Shown here: positions 38,115 through 49,457 of the stretch, piece after piece
How positions within the stretch are numbered: the stretch's first letter is position 1
How the letters are laid out: every line of letters starts with the position of its first letter
NCBI RefSeq assembly: GCF_900460535.1
Contig: NZ_UHIL01000002.1
Location: 1,488,001 to 1,552,000, forward strand
Origin: Vibrio parahaemolyticus
GTDB taxonomy: Bacteria > Pseudomonadota > Gammaproteobacteria > Enterobacterales > Vibrionaceae
DNA: 64,000 nt
Direction of reading: 5' to 3'
Made by a program: the position numbers and the translations under genes
Notes under the pieces: model-generated
Seen by the model: the letters and a program-made list of their open reading frames with translations, nothing else
Database searches by the model: none
What the model was told of the DNA's origin: nothing

Positions 38115-38687
38115 ATGGGAGATTCGATGTATCCACACGACTATCAAGGGAATGGCTCGCAAGCGCGCTTTTCCGTCTCGGAAAGGGTCTCTATTGAGCC
38201 TCTAACCACCAAGCATGCGACGGTTTTACTGGAAGTGGTGAACACGTATCGAAACAGCCTATCTGGCTATTTACCTTGGACGGACTTTGTGACCAACCGC
38301 AGAGAAGCAGTGAACTACATCTCTCAGCGCGTGAACAGCAAAGCGTTAGATGCCCACTGGTGCGCGATTTATTTTGATGAGCAGTTTACGGGCGTTATTG
38401 GCATCAAGGGTGTGGATTCGCACACACACGTTACTGAGATTGGCTATTGGTTGGCGAACAATGGGCGAGGACACCGAGTGATTGACCAAGTGCTTGCGGT
38501 TCTGATTCCTTTTTTAAAACAGAAAGGGCATGCGCAGTTCATCCAATTCCACTGTATGGAAGATAACATTGCCAGTATCAATATTGCTGAGCGTGCTGGT
38601 GCCACATTAAAAGAATACGTTGATCACGAGTTCGAGACGCTTGACCGCTCTCAACGACTAGGCATTTATGAATTGCGTCTGACTTAG
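38115..38687 (+). CDS. GNAT acetyltransferase, RimJ/RimL-like
   Basis: This 190-residue GNAT is of the RimL/ribosomal-protein-serine acetyltransferase type (SERVSIEPLTTKHATVLLEVVNTYRNSLSGYLPW near the start, VTEIGYWLANNGRGHRV in the middle, NIASINIAERAGATLKEYVDHEF near the end). It begins 5 bases after the previous gene, with AAAGGATG upstream. The substrate could be a protein N-terminus or an amine. Confidence 0.87.
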   Translation: MGDSMYPHDYQGNGSQARFSVSERVSIEPLTTKHATVLLEVVNTYRNSLSGYLPWTDFVTNRREAVNYISQRVNSKALDAHWCAIYFDEQFTGVIGIKGVDSHTHVTEIGYWLANNGRGHRVIDQVLAVLIPFLKQKGHAQFIQFHCMEDNIASINIAERAGATLKEYVDHEFETLDRSQRLGIYELRLT

Positions 38688-38712
38688 GTCCAAACCCACC
38701 GATATTTTAATC

Positions 38713-38765
38713 AGAGTTCGAACTCTAATTTCGCGAGCGCTACAATAGTAACATTGTTGCGCTCG
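38713..38765. promoter_or_regulatory. Two inverted repeats between the GNAT gene and the aldehyde dehydrogenase
   Basis: AGAGTTCGAACTCT (38713-38726) is a perfect 14-base palindrome. Next, CGAGCGCTACAAT / ATTGTTGCGCTCG (38734-38765) forms a 13-bp stem with one mismatch. No T run follows the second hairpin, so it may be an operator rather than a terminator. Confidence 0.5.
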
Positions 38766-38812
38766 TGTTAATTTGGAGCGTCATTGATCGAAACTAGGCT
38801 AGGAGAAGCATC

Positions 38813-40225
38813 ATGAACGCAATCGCAGAGGTTGACGTGGACAACTCGTTACAACAAAGCCTCGACCGCTTAAAAGCGGCGTATGTCGCCGAACCTTATC
38901 CTAGTTTGGATGAACGTAAGCAGCGCCTTATTATGCTAAAACAAGCGCTTATCGCGAACAAACAAGCGTTGGTGGAAGCGCTGAGTGACGATTTTGGTTA
39001 TCGTTCAGAATTTGATACCGCAATGACCGACGTTTTGCCGACGGTCTCGCACATCAATTACACCCTCAAGCGGCTAAAAAAATGGTGCAAACCTAGTAAA
39101 CGTGAATCAGGCCTGTTGCTTGCTCCGTCGAAAGTGACCGTTCAATATCAGCCACTCGGCGTTGTCGGGATCATTTCGCCGTGGAACTTTCCTGTCATTT
39201 TGAGCCTTGCGCCTTTAGTGACTGCTTTGGCCGCAGGCAATCGTGTGATGATGAAGCTCAGCGAATTTACGCCCAAAACCAATAAAGTCATCGTCAATAT
39301 TTGTCACGAGCTGTCGGAATATGTCGAAGTATTTGAAGGTGAAGCGGACGTTGCACAAGCATTCAGTCAACTGCCATTTGATCATCTTTTGTTTACTGGC
39401 TCGACAAATGTTGGCCGCGCTGTGGCTAAAGCAGCGGCAGAAAATTTGACTCCAGTGACGTTAGAACTGGGTGGAAAATCTCCGGTGATCATCACAGAAG
39501 ATGCAGACATGAAGAAAACCGTTGATGCGATTTTGTTTGGTAAATGCATCAATGCGGGCCAAATTTGTGTGGCGCCTGATTACGCGTTTGTACCGCAAGA
39601 ACGCATCGAAGAGTTCATCACGCTGTTCTTAAAACGTTTTGAAAAACTCTATTTGAAATCCAACAAGAATCAAAAGCTGACCCATATTATCAACCAACGA
39701 CAGTATGAGCGTTTGACTGCACTGCTTGAGGATGCCAAAACCCAAGGCGCAAGCCTCCATACCGTTGAAGCGTCACCTCAAGAGGAACGGCTTTTGTACC
39801 CTCATTTGGTCACAAACGTGTCAGCGGATATGCGAATCATGCAAGAGGAAATCTTTGGGCCACTTCTACCCATCAAGCCATACAAAAGCTTAGAGGAAGC
39901 GATTGACTACATTAATCAGCACCAGCGGCCACTTGCGCTGTATGTTATGTCGGACGACAAATCGACCATCAAACATATCGTGCGCAACACACACAGTGGC
40001 GGAGTCGGCATTAACGATACGGTATTACACGTTGGCGCTGAAGATGCACCTTTCGGTGGCATTGGGCAATCGGGCATTGGTCATTATCACGGAGTGGAAG
40101 GATTCAGAACCTTTAGCCATGCGAAAACCGTACTCCACACGCCGAAATGGCTGCCAAGAACGGGGGCTTTAATGCGTCGCAGAGCAATGGCGATAAAAGC
40201 GATTCAAAAGATTTTTGTTCGATAG
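38813..40225 (+). CDS. Coniferyl-type aldehyde dehydrogenase
   Basis: This 470-residue class-3-type ALDH shows the active-site Glu in TLELGGKSPVI and catalytic Cys in FGKCINAGQICVAPDY. The NAD-binding stretch IISPWNFPVIL and the late LGNxx-like block are present. The overall pattern matches coniferyl aldehyde dehydrogenases (calB-like), but short aldehydes are also possible substrates. AGGAGAAG precedes the ATG. Two strong inverted repeats upstream hint at regulation. Confidence 0.88.
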   Translation: MNAIAEVDVDNSLQQSLDRLKAAYVAEPYPSLDERKQRLIMLKQALIANKQALVEALSDDFGYRSEFDTAMTDVLPTVSHINYTLKRLKKWCKPSKRESGLLLAPSKVTVQYQPLGVVGIISPWNFPVILSLAPLVTALAAGNRVMMKLSEFTPKTNKVIVNICHELSEYVEVFEGEADVAQAFSQLPFDHLLFTGSTNVGRAVAKAAAENLTPVTLELGGKSPVIITEDADMKKTVDAILFGKCINAGQICVAPDYAFVPQERIEEFITLFLKRFEKLYLKSNKNQKLTHIINQRQYERLTALLEDAKTQGASLHTVEASPQEERLLYPHLVTNVSADMRIMQEEIFGPLLPIKPYKSLEEAIDYINQHQRPLALYVMSDDKSTIKHIVRNTHSGGVGINDTVLHVGAEDAPFGGIGQSGIGHYHGVEGFRTFSHAKTVLHTPKWLPRTGALMRRRAMAIKAIQKIFVR

Positions 40226-40240
40226 TGATTGGATTGTTCA

Positions 40241-40266
40241 AAAACCGCCCAAACGGGCGGTTTTTT
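40241..40266. terminator. Bidirectional terminator
   Basis: 10-bp stem AAAACCGCCC / GGGCGGTTTT with loop AAAC and T-rich flanks on both strands, between convergent genes. Confidence 0.9.
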
Positions 40267-40292
40267 GGTTTCTATGCGTTCTAAATTGCGGA

Positions 40293-41696
40293 TTACCAAA
40301 GGCCGAGAAGCTTCCACCACGCACCGCCAACAAAAACAAAGATTGGAATGACGATGAGTGAGAAGATAAAACCGATTTTCCACCAGTTTTGCAGAGTGTG
40401 GAAGCCAGCACCAAATAAGATTGGCGCAGGGCCAGACGAGTAATGCGTGGTCGACATATACAAGTTACTGAAAACACCAAGAACAATCGCAGCAAGCATC
40501 GGAGGTGCGCCAGCAGAGATCGCAATTGCCAAGAACGCGGAGTACATCGCACTGATGTGTGCCATTGCACTCGCCATCAAATAGTGGCTGTAGTAGTAAA
40601 CCAAAAGAAGCACGACGATGGTTGTCACCCAGCCAAAGCCGGACAGTGACTCGGCCATAGACTCGCTGAACCAGCTGATGAATCCGAGTTTGTTAAGTTG
40701 CGCAGCCATCATTACCAATACAGCGAACCAAGTTATGGTGTGCCATGCTTCTTTTTCGCCAAGAACGGCGTCCCATGTGATGGTGTGAGTGAGAAGCAAG
40801 AAAACTAACCCAAGTAAAGCCGTAACCGTTGCATGAATGCCTAATGTTGGGCCCAATACCCAAAGTGAAACCATACCGATAAAGGTGATACAAACCATCA
40901 GTTCGTCACGCGTCATTTTGCCCATTTCAGCCAGCTTTTGACGCGCAATTTCACGCATTTCTGGTGTCTTCTTTAGCTCTGGTGGAAACACCATGTACAT
41001 CACGAGAGGGATGAGGAACAAACACAACAAACCAGGGACGATCGCCGCGGTTGCCCAGCCAGCCCATGTGATTTCAACGCCTTGTTCTTTTGCGAAGTTA
41101 GCGGCGAGTGGGTTACCTGCCATAGAGGTCAGGAACATCGCACAAGTAATCGCGTTACATTGGAAGATACATTGCACCAAAAATGCGCCGATTCGGTTCT
41201 CAGTACCTTTTTCTGGGTCGGAATCATAAGCACTCGCAACCGAGCGAAATAGCGGAGAAATAATACCGCCACAACGTGCTGTGGTACTTGGGGTTGCAGG
41301 TGCAAACAGCAAATCAGTCAACACTAAGCCGTAAGCAAGGCCTAATGAGTTGTGACCAAGTTTAGAGATAAACCAGTATCCGACGCGTCGACCAAAGCCG
41401 GTGGTAATAAAACCGCGAGAGATAAAGAACGCAGCTGCAATCATCCAAATCGTTGGGTGCGCGAAGCCAGTCAGTGCGGTTTTGATTGGCAGTACGCCAA
41501 GCAGTGTCGCGAGCGTCAAACCCATCAAGGCCATCGCGCCAAGAGGAAGTGGGGCGAGGATCAAGCTTAGTACGGTGGTGACGAAAATCGCCATCATTTG
41601 CCAAGCTTGATCGGTGAGTCCTTCCGGGGTTGGGATAAACCATAAGATGCAGCCTATCGCGACCAGTAGGAGTATTTTCATTTGGGAACTATTCAT
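40293..41696 (-). CDS. DASS-family dicarboxylate/citrate transporter
   Basis: This 467-residue inner-membrane transporter of the divalent anion:Na symporter family has about twelve helices. Family marks include FAPATPSTTARCGGIISPLFRSV, SMAGNPLAANFA and the late MSTTHYSSGPAPILFG. It is CitT/YflS-like, so C4-dicarboxylates or citrate are the likely substrates. It diverges from a CitA/DpiB-type kinase and its response regulator, which probably control it. Confidence 0.88.
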   Translation of the reverse strand: MNSSQMKILLLVAIGCILWFIPTPEGLTDQAWQMMAIFVTTVLSLILAPLPLGAMALMGLTLATLLGVLPIKTALTGFAHPTIWMIAAAFFISRGFITTGFGRRVGYWFISKLGHNSLGLAYGLVLTDLLFAPATPSTTARCGGIISPLFRSVASAYDSDPEKGTENRIGAFLVQCIFQCNAITCAMFLTSMAGNPLAANFAKEQGVEITWAGWATAAIVPGLLCLFLIPLVMYMVFPPELKKTPEMREIARQKLAEMGKMTRDELMVCITFIGMVSLWVLGPTLGIHATVTALLGLVFLLLTHTITWDAVLGEKEAWHTITWFAVLVMMAAQLNKLGFISWFSESMAESLSGFGWVTTIVVLLLVYYYSHYLMASAMAHISAMYSAFLAIAISAGAPPMLAAIVLGVFSNLYMSTTHYSSGPAPILFGAGFHTLQNWWKIGFIFSLIVIPIFVFVGGAWWKLLGLW

Positions 41697-41968
41697 ACAT
41701 CCATCTCCAAGTTATTTTCTTCATCATAGGGTTTGGAAATGGCAAAAAACTGAGAGAAATCAATTTCATCAACGACGTACTTGAGCTCTTTATCAATTTG
41801 CATGTCACGACAAAATCTGTTTGAAAAATAATTGAGAATAAACGCATTAAATTAATAAAAGTCATAAAAATCACCACTGAGATCCGCGTCAAAATTCATG
41901 GTGAGAGCCCCTAAGTCGAATAAGGAATTGCGGTAAGCTTAGGGCAAGTCATTTCTTGGAATCCTATC

Positions 41969-43543
41969 GTGCCGTTTGCTTCTTTTTCTTTTACTAAACA
42001 ACTGGCCGTATTGCTCAGTGGTGTAATGCTATTGGGCATGTTGAGTTGGTGGAGTTACAGTGCTCATCAGTTGGACGACATCCTCACTCATCAAATCAGC
42101 CTGCGTGCTCAAGTTCAGTCGCAGCAGCTCTCGCAATTGTCCAGCCTTATTGCCGCTGTTGGGTCTGGTAGCGCAAGCAAAACGTCAGAAATCATCAATG
42201 CGGTTCAGGCGGTGAGTGATGCGGATTTTATCACTGTGAGTGATCGCGCAGGAATTCGGCTGGCACATCCTGTCGCTGAACGCGTTGGTCTGCCTGTATT
42301 GGGAGGTGACATTGAAAGAGCGCTGGAAAACGGCGAGTCCTATCTTTCTTATGGCGTGGGATCTTTAGGGCCATCGGTTCGTTACATATCTCCCATTTTT
42401 TCCAATGAAGGCGATGTGATTGGCATGATCAAAGTTGGCTATTTGATTGATACTTTGGATCTCTGGACAAGCGAACGGTTATTGCCCTTGATATCGTTCG
42501 GAATCATTGCCGTCGCTATTTGTATTTGGTTGTCTTGGAAGTTTTCTCGCTATGTTCGAACTCAAATGCAAGAGTTAGAACCTTGGCAGCTTAAGCAGGC
42601 ATTAAAAACGCATCAAGGCGTGCTGCAAGCGACGTATGAAGGATTGGTCGCGATAAACTCCGAGGGAAGTTTGTATCTTATTAATGATTCCGCTCGCGCT
42701 ATGCTCAACTATCATCAAGAGCTTGGCAACGTATTTACCGACGGGATAGATAACCCTGAAAGTTTTTCGCTGAAAGGTGACGATTACATTAATGGATTGA
42801 TTCGCGTGAATGGCAAAAATTTGGTGATGAACAGAGTTACGCTTCGTACGTCGACAGGTGAACCTTATGGCGCAGTGTTTAGCTTGCGTGACCAAAATGA
42901 GATGCACGTACTCTCGGAGAAAATCAGTCAGGTGACGCAGTACATGGAGAACATGCGCGTTGCGCGTCACGAGTATCAAAATAAGCTTTCGACTATCTCG
43001 GGCCTCTTACAAATGGGGGCTTACGATAAAGCGCTTTCAGTTTGTTTGTCGCAAGCGAAAGCCAGTCAATCACAACTGGATTCGCTACATGCGCTGAATA
43101 GCAGACCGGCCTTGTCAGCCTTGATTTTGGCAAAGGCGAGCAAAGCCAACGAACTGGGTGTGGCACTGAGCATTGACTGCCAAAGTGATTTGAGCGCGCT
43201 GTCTCGCCGTTTGTCAGAAGAACAATTGTGTGGGTTGATTGGCAATTTAGCTCAAAACGCTTTGGAAGCGGTGAAAGGACGAGAGAACGGTCATGTACAC
43301 ATCGGTATTTCAGAATCGGCCTGCGAGTACACCATTCAGGTTTCGAACAATGGCCCGCTGATCGAGAGTGAATTTGATGCGTTGTGCGAATTGGGCTTTA
43401 CCACTAAGCAAAACAAAGCCGATCATGGAGTAGACATGTACCTTGTACGTTCCATCGTTGAGCAAGGCAATGGGCATATGGAGTTGGACAGTGACGAGCA
43501 AGAAACCGCGTTTACGATCTATTTTCCCAAGGAGTTAGGATGA
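41969..43543 (+). CDS. CitA/DcuS-type sensor histidine kinase
   Basis: This 524-residue kinase has two membrane helices (about 10-30 and 170-190) around a periplasmic sCache domain of the CitA/DcuS/DpiB type, with GIRLAHPVAERVGLPVLGGD (about 88-110) and SYGVGSLGPSVRYISPI. It has a PAS domain, then a dimerisation region with RHEYQNKLSTISGLLQMG (the phospho-accepting His) and a HATPase domain. The start is GTG with a weak GGAATCC upstream. It should sense an extracellular carboxylate. The stop overlaps the regulator start by 4 bases. Confidence 0.88.
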   Translation: MPFASFSFTKQLAVLLSGVMLLGMLSWWSYSAHQLDDILTHQISLRAQVQSQQLSQLSSLIAAVGSGSASKTSEIINAVQAVSDADFITVSDRAGIRLAHPVAERVGLPVLGGDIERALENGESYLSYGVGSLGPSVRYISPIFSNEGDVIGMIKVGYLIDTLDLWTSERLLPLISFGIIAVAICIWLSWKFSRYVRTQMQELEPWQLKQALKTHQGVLQATYEGLVAINSEGSLYLINDSARAMLNYHQELGNVFTDGIDNPESFSLKGDDYINGLIRVNGKNLVMNRVTLRTSTGEPYGAVFSLRDQNEMHVLSEKISQVTQYMENMRVARHEYQNKLSTISGLLQMGAYDKALSVCLSQAKASQSQLDSLHALNSRPALSALILAKASKANELGVALSIDCQSDLSALSRRLSEEQLCGLIGNLAQNALEAVKGRENGHVHIGISESACEYTIQVSNNGPLIESEFDALCELGFTTKQNKADHGVDMYLVRSIVEQGNGHMELDSDEQETAFTIYFPKELG

Positions 43544-44217
43544 TAAAAGTAGTCATAGTGGAAGATGATCCCAACATTGCAGAGCTTCATCACCATTTCA
43601 TTGAGCAAGTGGAACAATATCAAGTCGTCGGTATTGCCGGCAGTATTCACATTGCCCAGCAGCTAGTTACGCATACTAAGCCGGATTTGGTAATCGTCGA
43701 CAACTACTTGCCAGACGGGCAAGGTGTCGAGCTGGTTTATCAATGGTTAGAGAGCGACCAGAAACCAGAATGCATTTTGGTCACGGCGGCCAATGACGCA
43801 TCTACGGTTCAAAAAGCTCATCGTTTCGGCGCATTTGATTACCTCGTCAAGCCCGTTGATTACTCAAGACTAACTGAAAGCTTGCTCCGTTTCGCAAAGG
43901 TCAAAAACCATATGCGTAGCCAAGAGAGTTTTCGACAGTCGCAGCTTGATGATTTGTTCCATCTTGGAAAAGGCACGCCAACCGATTTGGCTGGTTTAGA
44001 TCCTTTTATGTTCCGTCAGGTGGTGGATCTGTTTACGCATGTGCATGTCGAGCACACCGCATTGAGTGTGTCGGAAAGCTTAACCATCAGTAAGAGCACG
44101 GCGCGTCGTTATTTGGATAAAGCCGTTGAACACGGTGAGTTGGTGGCCTTTTTAGAACACGGGAAAGTAGGGCGACCGACTCGGGTTTATCGCAATAAGT
44201 TAGTATCAGAAAGCTAA
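43540..44217 (+). CDS. CitB/DpiA-type response regulator
   Basis: This 225-residue regulator has an N-terminal receiver (VVIVEDDPNIAELHHH, PDLVIVDNYLPDGQG with the phospho-Asp) and a C-terminal helix-turn-helix of the CitB/DpiA type (LSVSESLTISKSTARRYLDKAVEHGEL, VGRPTRVYR). It overlaps the kinase gene by 4 bases. Its expected target is the divergent DASS transporter. A terminator follows. Confidence 0.9.
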   Translation: MIKVVIVEDDPNIAELHHHFIEQVEQYQVVGIAGSIHIAQQLVTHTKPDLVIVDNYLPDGQGVELVYQWLESDQKPECILVTAANDASTVQKAHRFGAFDYLVKPVDYSRLTESLLRFAKVKNHMRSQESFRQSQLDDLFHLGKGTPTDLAGLDPFMFRQVVDLFTHVHVEHTALSVSESLTISKSTARRYLDKAVEHGELVAFLEHGKVGRPTRVYRNKLVSES

Positions 44218-44239
44218 GTGTTTGAGATAAAGCACAAAG

Positions 44240-44267
44240 AAAGGCTCTTGTTGAAAGAGCCTTTTTC
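44240..44267. terminator. Bidirectional terminator
   Basis: 10-bp stem AAAGGCTCTT / AAGAGCCTTT with a T run, between convergent genes. Confidence 0.88.
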
Positions 44268-44294
44268 ACGAAATGTCGACATATTTTGGCAAGT

Positions 44295-44774
44295 TTAATG
44301 CAGAACTTCACTGCTGAATCTTAAGTATTTGCAGTCGTTCATCAAATCTTTAAATGCCTTTCTATCCAGCTTAATCAGAGTTTCATGATCGCCGGCTTCG
44401 AGATAGACATGTTCCAAATTTGCTAACCTTTCATCGCAAACTGTCGACATGTGGTAAGGGCTACCAATCGGCGGAATAGCGCCGTGTTCACAATCGGTGA
44501 AGAGTCGATAAACCATGCGCTCTTTCACCAAGTGGAAGGTGGCGTTAAATTCGTCGTTTAATCTCGACAAACTGATTTTGTTGTTGGCAGGTAAGACCGC
44601 CATTATATGACGCCCTTCATGATCCTCAAGAATCACACCTTTTGCGATATTCATTAAAGGCACACCTGCGGCAACACCACTTTGTAGCGAGCTATGACTG
44701 TGGCTGTGATTCACGGTTTGAAAGTGAATGTTATGCTCAGTCAAATATTCATCTAATCGGGTTGCAATTGTCAT
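44295..44774 (-). CDS. YbaK/ProX-type aminoacyl-tRNA deacylase
   Basis: ATG 44774 is preceded by GGAGG and gives 159 residues; the frame extends to 44969 but that part is not coding. The YbaK fold is seen in SLQSGVAAGVPLMNIAKGVIL, AVLPANNKISL, and AIPPIGSPYHMSTVCDERL. Family members clear mischarged tRNAs, such as Cys- or Ala-tRNA(Pro). It is divergent from the CDGSH fusion gene. Confidence 0.85.
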   Translation of the reverse strand: MTIATRLDEYLTEHNIHFQTVNHSHSHSSLQSGVAAGVPLMNIAKGVILEDHEGRHIMAVLPANNKISLSRLNDEFNATFHLVKERMVYRLFTDCEHGAIPPIGSPYHMSTVCDERLANLEHVYLEAGDHETLIKLDRKAFKDLMNDCKYLRFSSEVLH

Positions 44775-44931
44775 ATAGCCTCCACGTGTATGAGACCCAT
44801 AAAGAGTATAGGAGAGGACGGTCGCAATCGCGCATTTTACTCCGCTTGCACTGACGCTCTTTGGCTCCTGTTCTACGCTTATTTGAAAGCCAGCGACAAA
44901 GCATGGTGAAAAACAATAACTAGGGGGCAAC

Positions 44932-46473
44932 ATGAGCAAGCCAATCATCGCCGATAACAAGCCGATCAAGGTCGAATTGAAGGCCGGGCAAGAATACTAT
45001 TTTTGCCGTTGTGGGCGATCAAAAAAGCAACCTTATTGTGACGGCTCGCATTCTGGAACTGGGATGAAGCCAATGAGCTTTACTGCGGAAAAAGATGAAG
45101 ATGCTTATCTCTGCCAGTGCAAGCACACCGCCAATGCGCCTTTTTGCGACGGTACGCATAAACGATTTACCGCCGAGCAAGTGGGCAAAGAAGGTCCCGA
45201 TCAAAAACGAGAGAAAAGTGAAAAGCTCGCCGCTGCCAATACTCAAGAGGAGCCAACTCTAGAATTTATTCACCAACTTGCCAGAGAAGGGCTCTCTAAG
45301 CTCGGTCATCATGGGCCGATGGCTGCAATGGGCGTGCCTAGGCACTTGTTACCACATTGGGATGCAATACAAATCATGGTGGCGCAAATGGCGACACAAC
45401 CGCTGTTGGAAGATGTTCCCGTGTCTACCGAGTTGATTGTGGGGCCAAACGCACGTAAGCCGCTCAAGCTCGCTATTCCTTTATTGGTGTCGGACATGAG
45501 TTTTGGTGCGCTTTCGGAAGAAGCGAAAATCGCGCTGGCAAAAGGTGCGGAGTTAGCCGGAACTGGGATTTGCTCCGGGGAAGGCGGCATGTTGCCAGAA
45601 GAGCAAGCCGCTAATTCGCGATATTTTTATGAGCTAGCCAGTGCGAAGTTTGGCTACGACGAATCCAAGCTCCTAAAGGTTCAAGCATTTCACTTTAAAG
45701 GTGGGCAAGGTGCGAAAACGGGGACAGGAGGCCATCTTCCTGCCAACAAAAACGTTGGTAAGATCTCTCAGGTGAGGGGCATTCCTGAAGGGCAACCTGC
45801 AATATCGCCACCAACCTTTACCGATCTTCATACTACTCACGATTTCAGAAAGTTTGCCGACAGAGTTCGTGGCATTACTGGCGGTATTCCGATTGGCTTT
45901 AAATTGAGTGCTAACCATATTGAGCAAGACATCCAGTTTGCGCTTGATGCGAGTGCCGATTACATCATTCTCGATGGCCGTGGTGGTGGCACGGGCGCGG
46001 CACCAACCATGTTCCGTGATCACATTAGCGTACCGACCATTCCTGCGTTAGCCCGCGCACGTAAATACTTAGATGAAAAAGGTGCAAGTGACCGCGTCAC
46101 GTTAATCATCACTGGTGGACTTCGCGTTCCTATGGATTTTGTCAAAGCGTTAGCGCTCGGTGCAGACGGCGTGGCGATAGCGAATAGCGCGATGCAATCA
46201 ATTGGTTGTGTCGCAGCTCGTATCTGCAACACCAATAACTGTCCGGCAGGCATTGCGACGCAAAATGCCGATTTGAGGCAGCGTCTCGATGTTGAAAAAT
46301 CGTCTCAACAACTGAAAAACTTCTTTGAATCATCGGTTGAGCTCATGCAAGTGATGGCAAGGGCGTGTGGGCATCATTCACTCAGCCAATTCAATGTTCG
46401 GGATTTAGCGACGTGGGATCAAAACATGGCGAGATTGTCTGGCGTTAAGTATTCAGGGGTAAATCCAATCTGA
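44932..46473 (+). CDS. CDGSH iron-sulfur domain fused to glutamate-synthase-like FMN domain
   Basis: This 513-residue fusion has two N-terminal CDGSH-type 2Fe-2S motifs: CRCGRSKKQPYCDGSH (about 25-40) and CQCKHTANAPFCDGTH (about 61-76). From about residue 105 it has a Glu_synthase-type FMN-binding barrel, with SDMSFGALSEEAKIALAKGAE, GGQGAKTGTGGHLPANK, DGRGGGTGAAP, and a Cys-rich CVAARICNTNNCPAG tail typical of this enzyme family. There is no glutaminase domain. Its reaction is not established. GGGGGC precedes the ATG. Confidence 0.88.
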   Translation: MSKPIIADNKPIKVELKAGQEYYFCRCGRSKKQPYCDGSHSGTGMKPMSFTAEKDEDAYLCQCKHTANAPFCDGTHKRFTAEQVGKEGPDQKREKSEKLAAANTQEEPTLEFIHQLAREGLSKLGHHGPMAAMGVPRHLLPHWDAIQIMVAQMATQPLLEDVPVSTELIVGPNARKPLKLAIPLLVSDMSFGALSEEAKIALAKGAELAGTGICSGEGGMLPEEQAANSRYFYELASAKFGYDESKLLKVQAFHFKGGQGAKTGTGGHLPANKNVGKISQVRGIPEGQPAISPPTFTDLHTTHDFRKFADRVRGITGGIPIGFKLSANHIEQDIQFALDASADYIILDGRGGGTGAAPTMFRDHISVPTIPALARARKYLDEKGASDRVTLIITGGLRVPMDFVKALALGADGVAIANSAMQSIGCVAARICNTNNCPAGIATQNADLRQRLDVEKSSQQLKNFFESSVELMQVMARACGHHSLSQFNVRDLATWDQNMARLSGVKYSGVNPI

Positions 46474-48841
<2,368 letters not shown>

Positions 48842-48895
48842 GTGAAACGATGTTCATCGATAGATGCGTAAACAAAGTTGATGAATAAGTAAGAG

Positions 48896-48921
48896 AGGCG
48901 GGCGCAATGCTCGCCTTTTTC
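48896..48921 (+). terminator. Terminator after katG
   Basis: 8-bp stem AGGCGGGC / GCTCGCCT with one G-U pair, then a T5 run. Confidence 0.8.
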
Positions 48922-48943
48922 TTTACGTGGCTGTTTACTTTGT

Positions 48944-48989
48944 TTGAAAATTAAGCTCATTTGAACCATAATCACTAGACCATATGAAC
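48944..48989 (+). promoter_or_regulatory. Promoter and possible operator of the RES/Xre toxin-antitoxin operon
   Basis: TTGAAA (48944-48949), a 17-base spacer, and CATAAT (48967-48972) form a good sigma-70 promoter. CATTTGAAC (48958-48966) and CATATGAAC (48981-48989) are near-identical direct repeats 23 bases apart, overlapping and following the -10. They are likely antitoxin-binding sites. Confidence 0.55.
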
Positions 48990-49003
48990 TAAAGGAGCTT
49001 GAT

Positions 49004-49456
49004 ATGGCAACTGCAGCATTAAAAAGCTTCAAACCGAAACAACCTCATAAAGCCAATTTCTGGTTTATGTTGGGTATTGAAGACGCCGAGACAGGTCGCA
49101 CTGATGCGGTTCACAAAGGTTTTGAACCTAAGGTGTATCGCAATATTGTTGAGCGTGTGAAGCTATCTCAAAATGAGTTTCAAAACGTCACATTGATACC
49201 TGTCAGCACGATCAAGCGTCGTCTAAAAAACGATGAACGCTTCAATACGCAAGAAAGTGATGCGATTTATCGATTAGCGATGTTATTAAAACTCGCGACA
49301 GAGCTGTTTGACAACGAAGAACGCGCGCTTGAATGGATGAAAGAGAATGTTTACGGCTTAGGTGGAAAAAGGCCGCTAGACATGGTCTCGACCACGGTGG
49401 ATTTTGAAATCGTGAAAGATTTGATCGGCCGTTTAGAGCACGGGGTGTTCTCGTAA
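49004..49456 (+). CDS. Xre/MbcA/ParS-type antitoxin (DUF2384)
   Basis: This 150-residue antitoxin has an N-terminal helical DNA-binding-like region and a C-terminal MbcA/ParS toxin-binding domain (about 95-150, with RALEWMKENVYGLGGKRPLDMVSTTVDFEIVKDLIGRLEHG). It precedes the RES toxin by one base, as usual for this class. AAAGGAG precedes the ATG. The short promoter region upstream carries direct repeats. Confidence 0.9.
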   Translation: MATAALKSFKPKQPHKANFWFMLGIEDAETGRTDAVHKGFEPKVYRNIVERVKLSQNEFQNVTLIPVSTIKRRLKNDERFNTQESDAIYRLAMLLKLATELFDNEERALEWMKENVYGLGGKRPLDMVSTTVDFEIVKDLIGRLEHGVFS

Positions 49457-49457
49457 T

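Noticed and set aside
44775..44969. N-terminal extension of the YbaK-like protein
   Set aside because: An ATG with a strong GGAGG site lies at 44774, and the upstream part looks like the divergent gene's leader.
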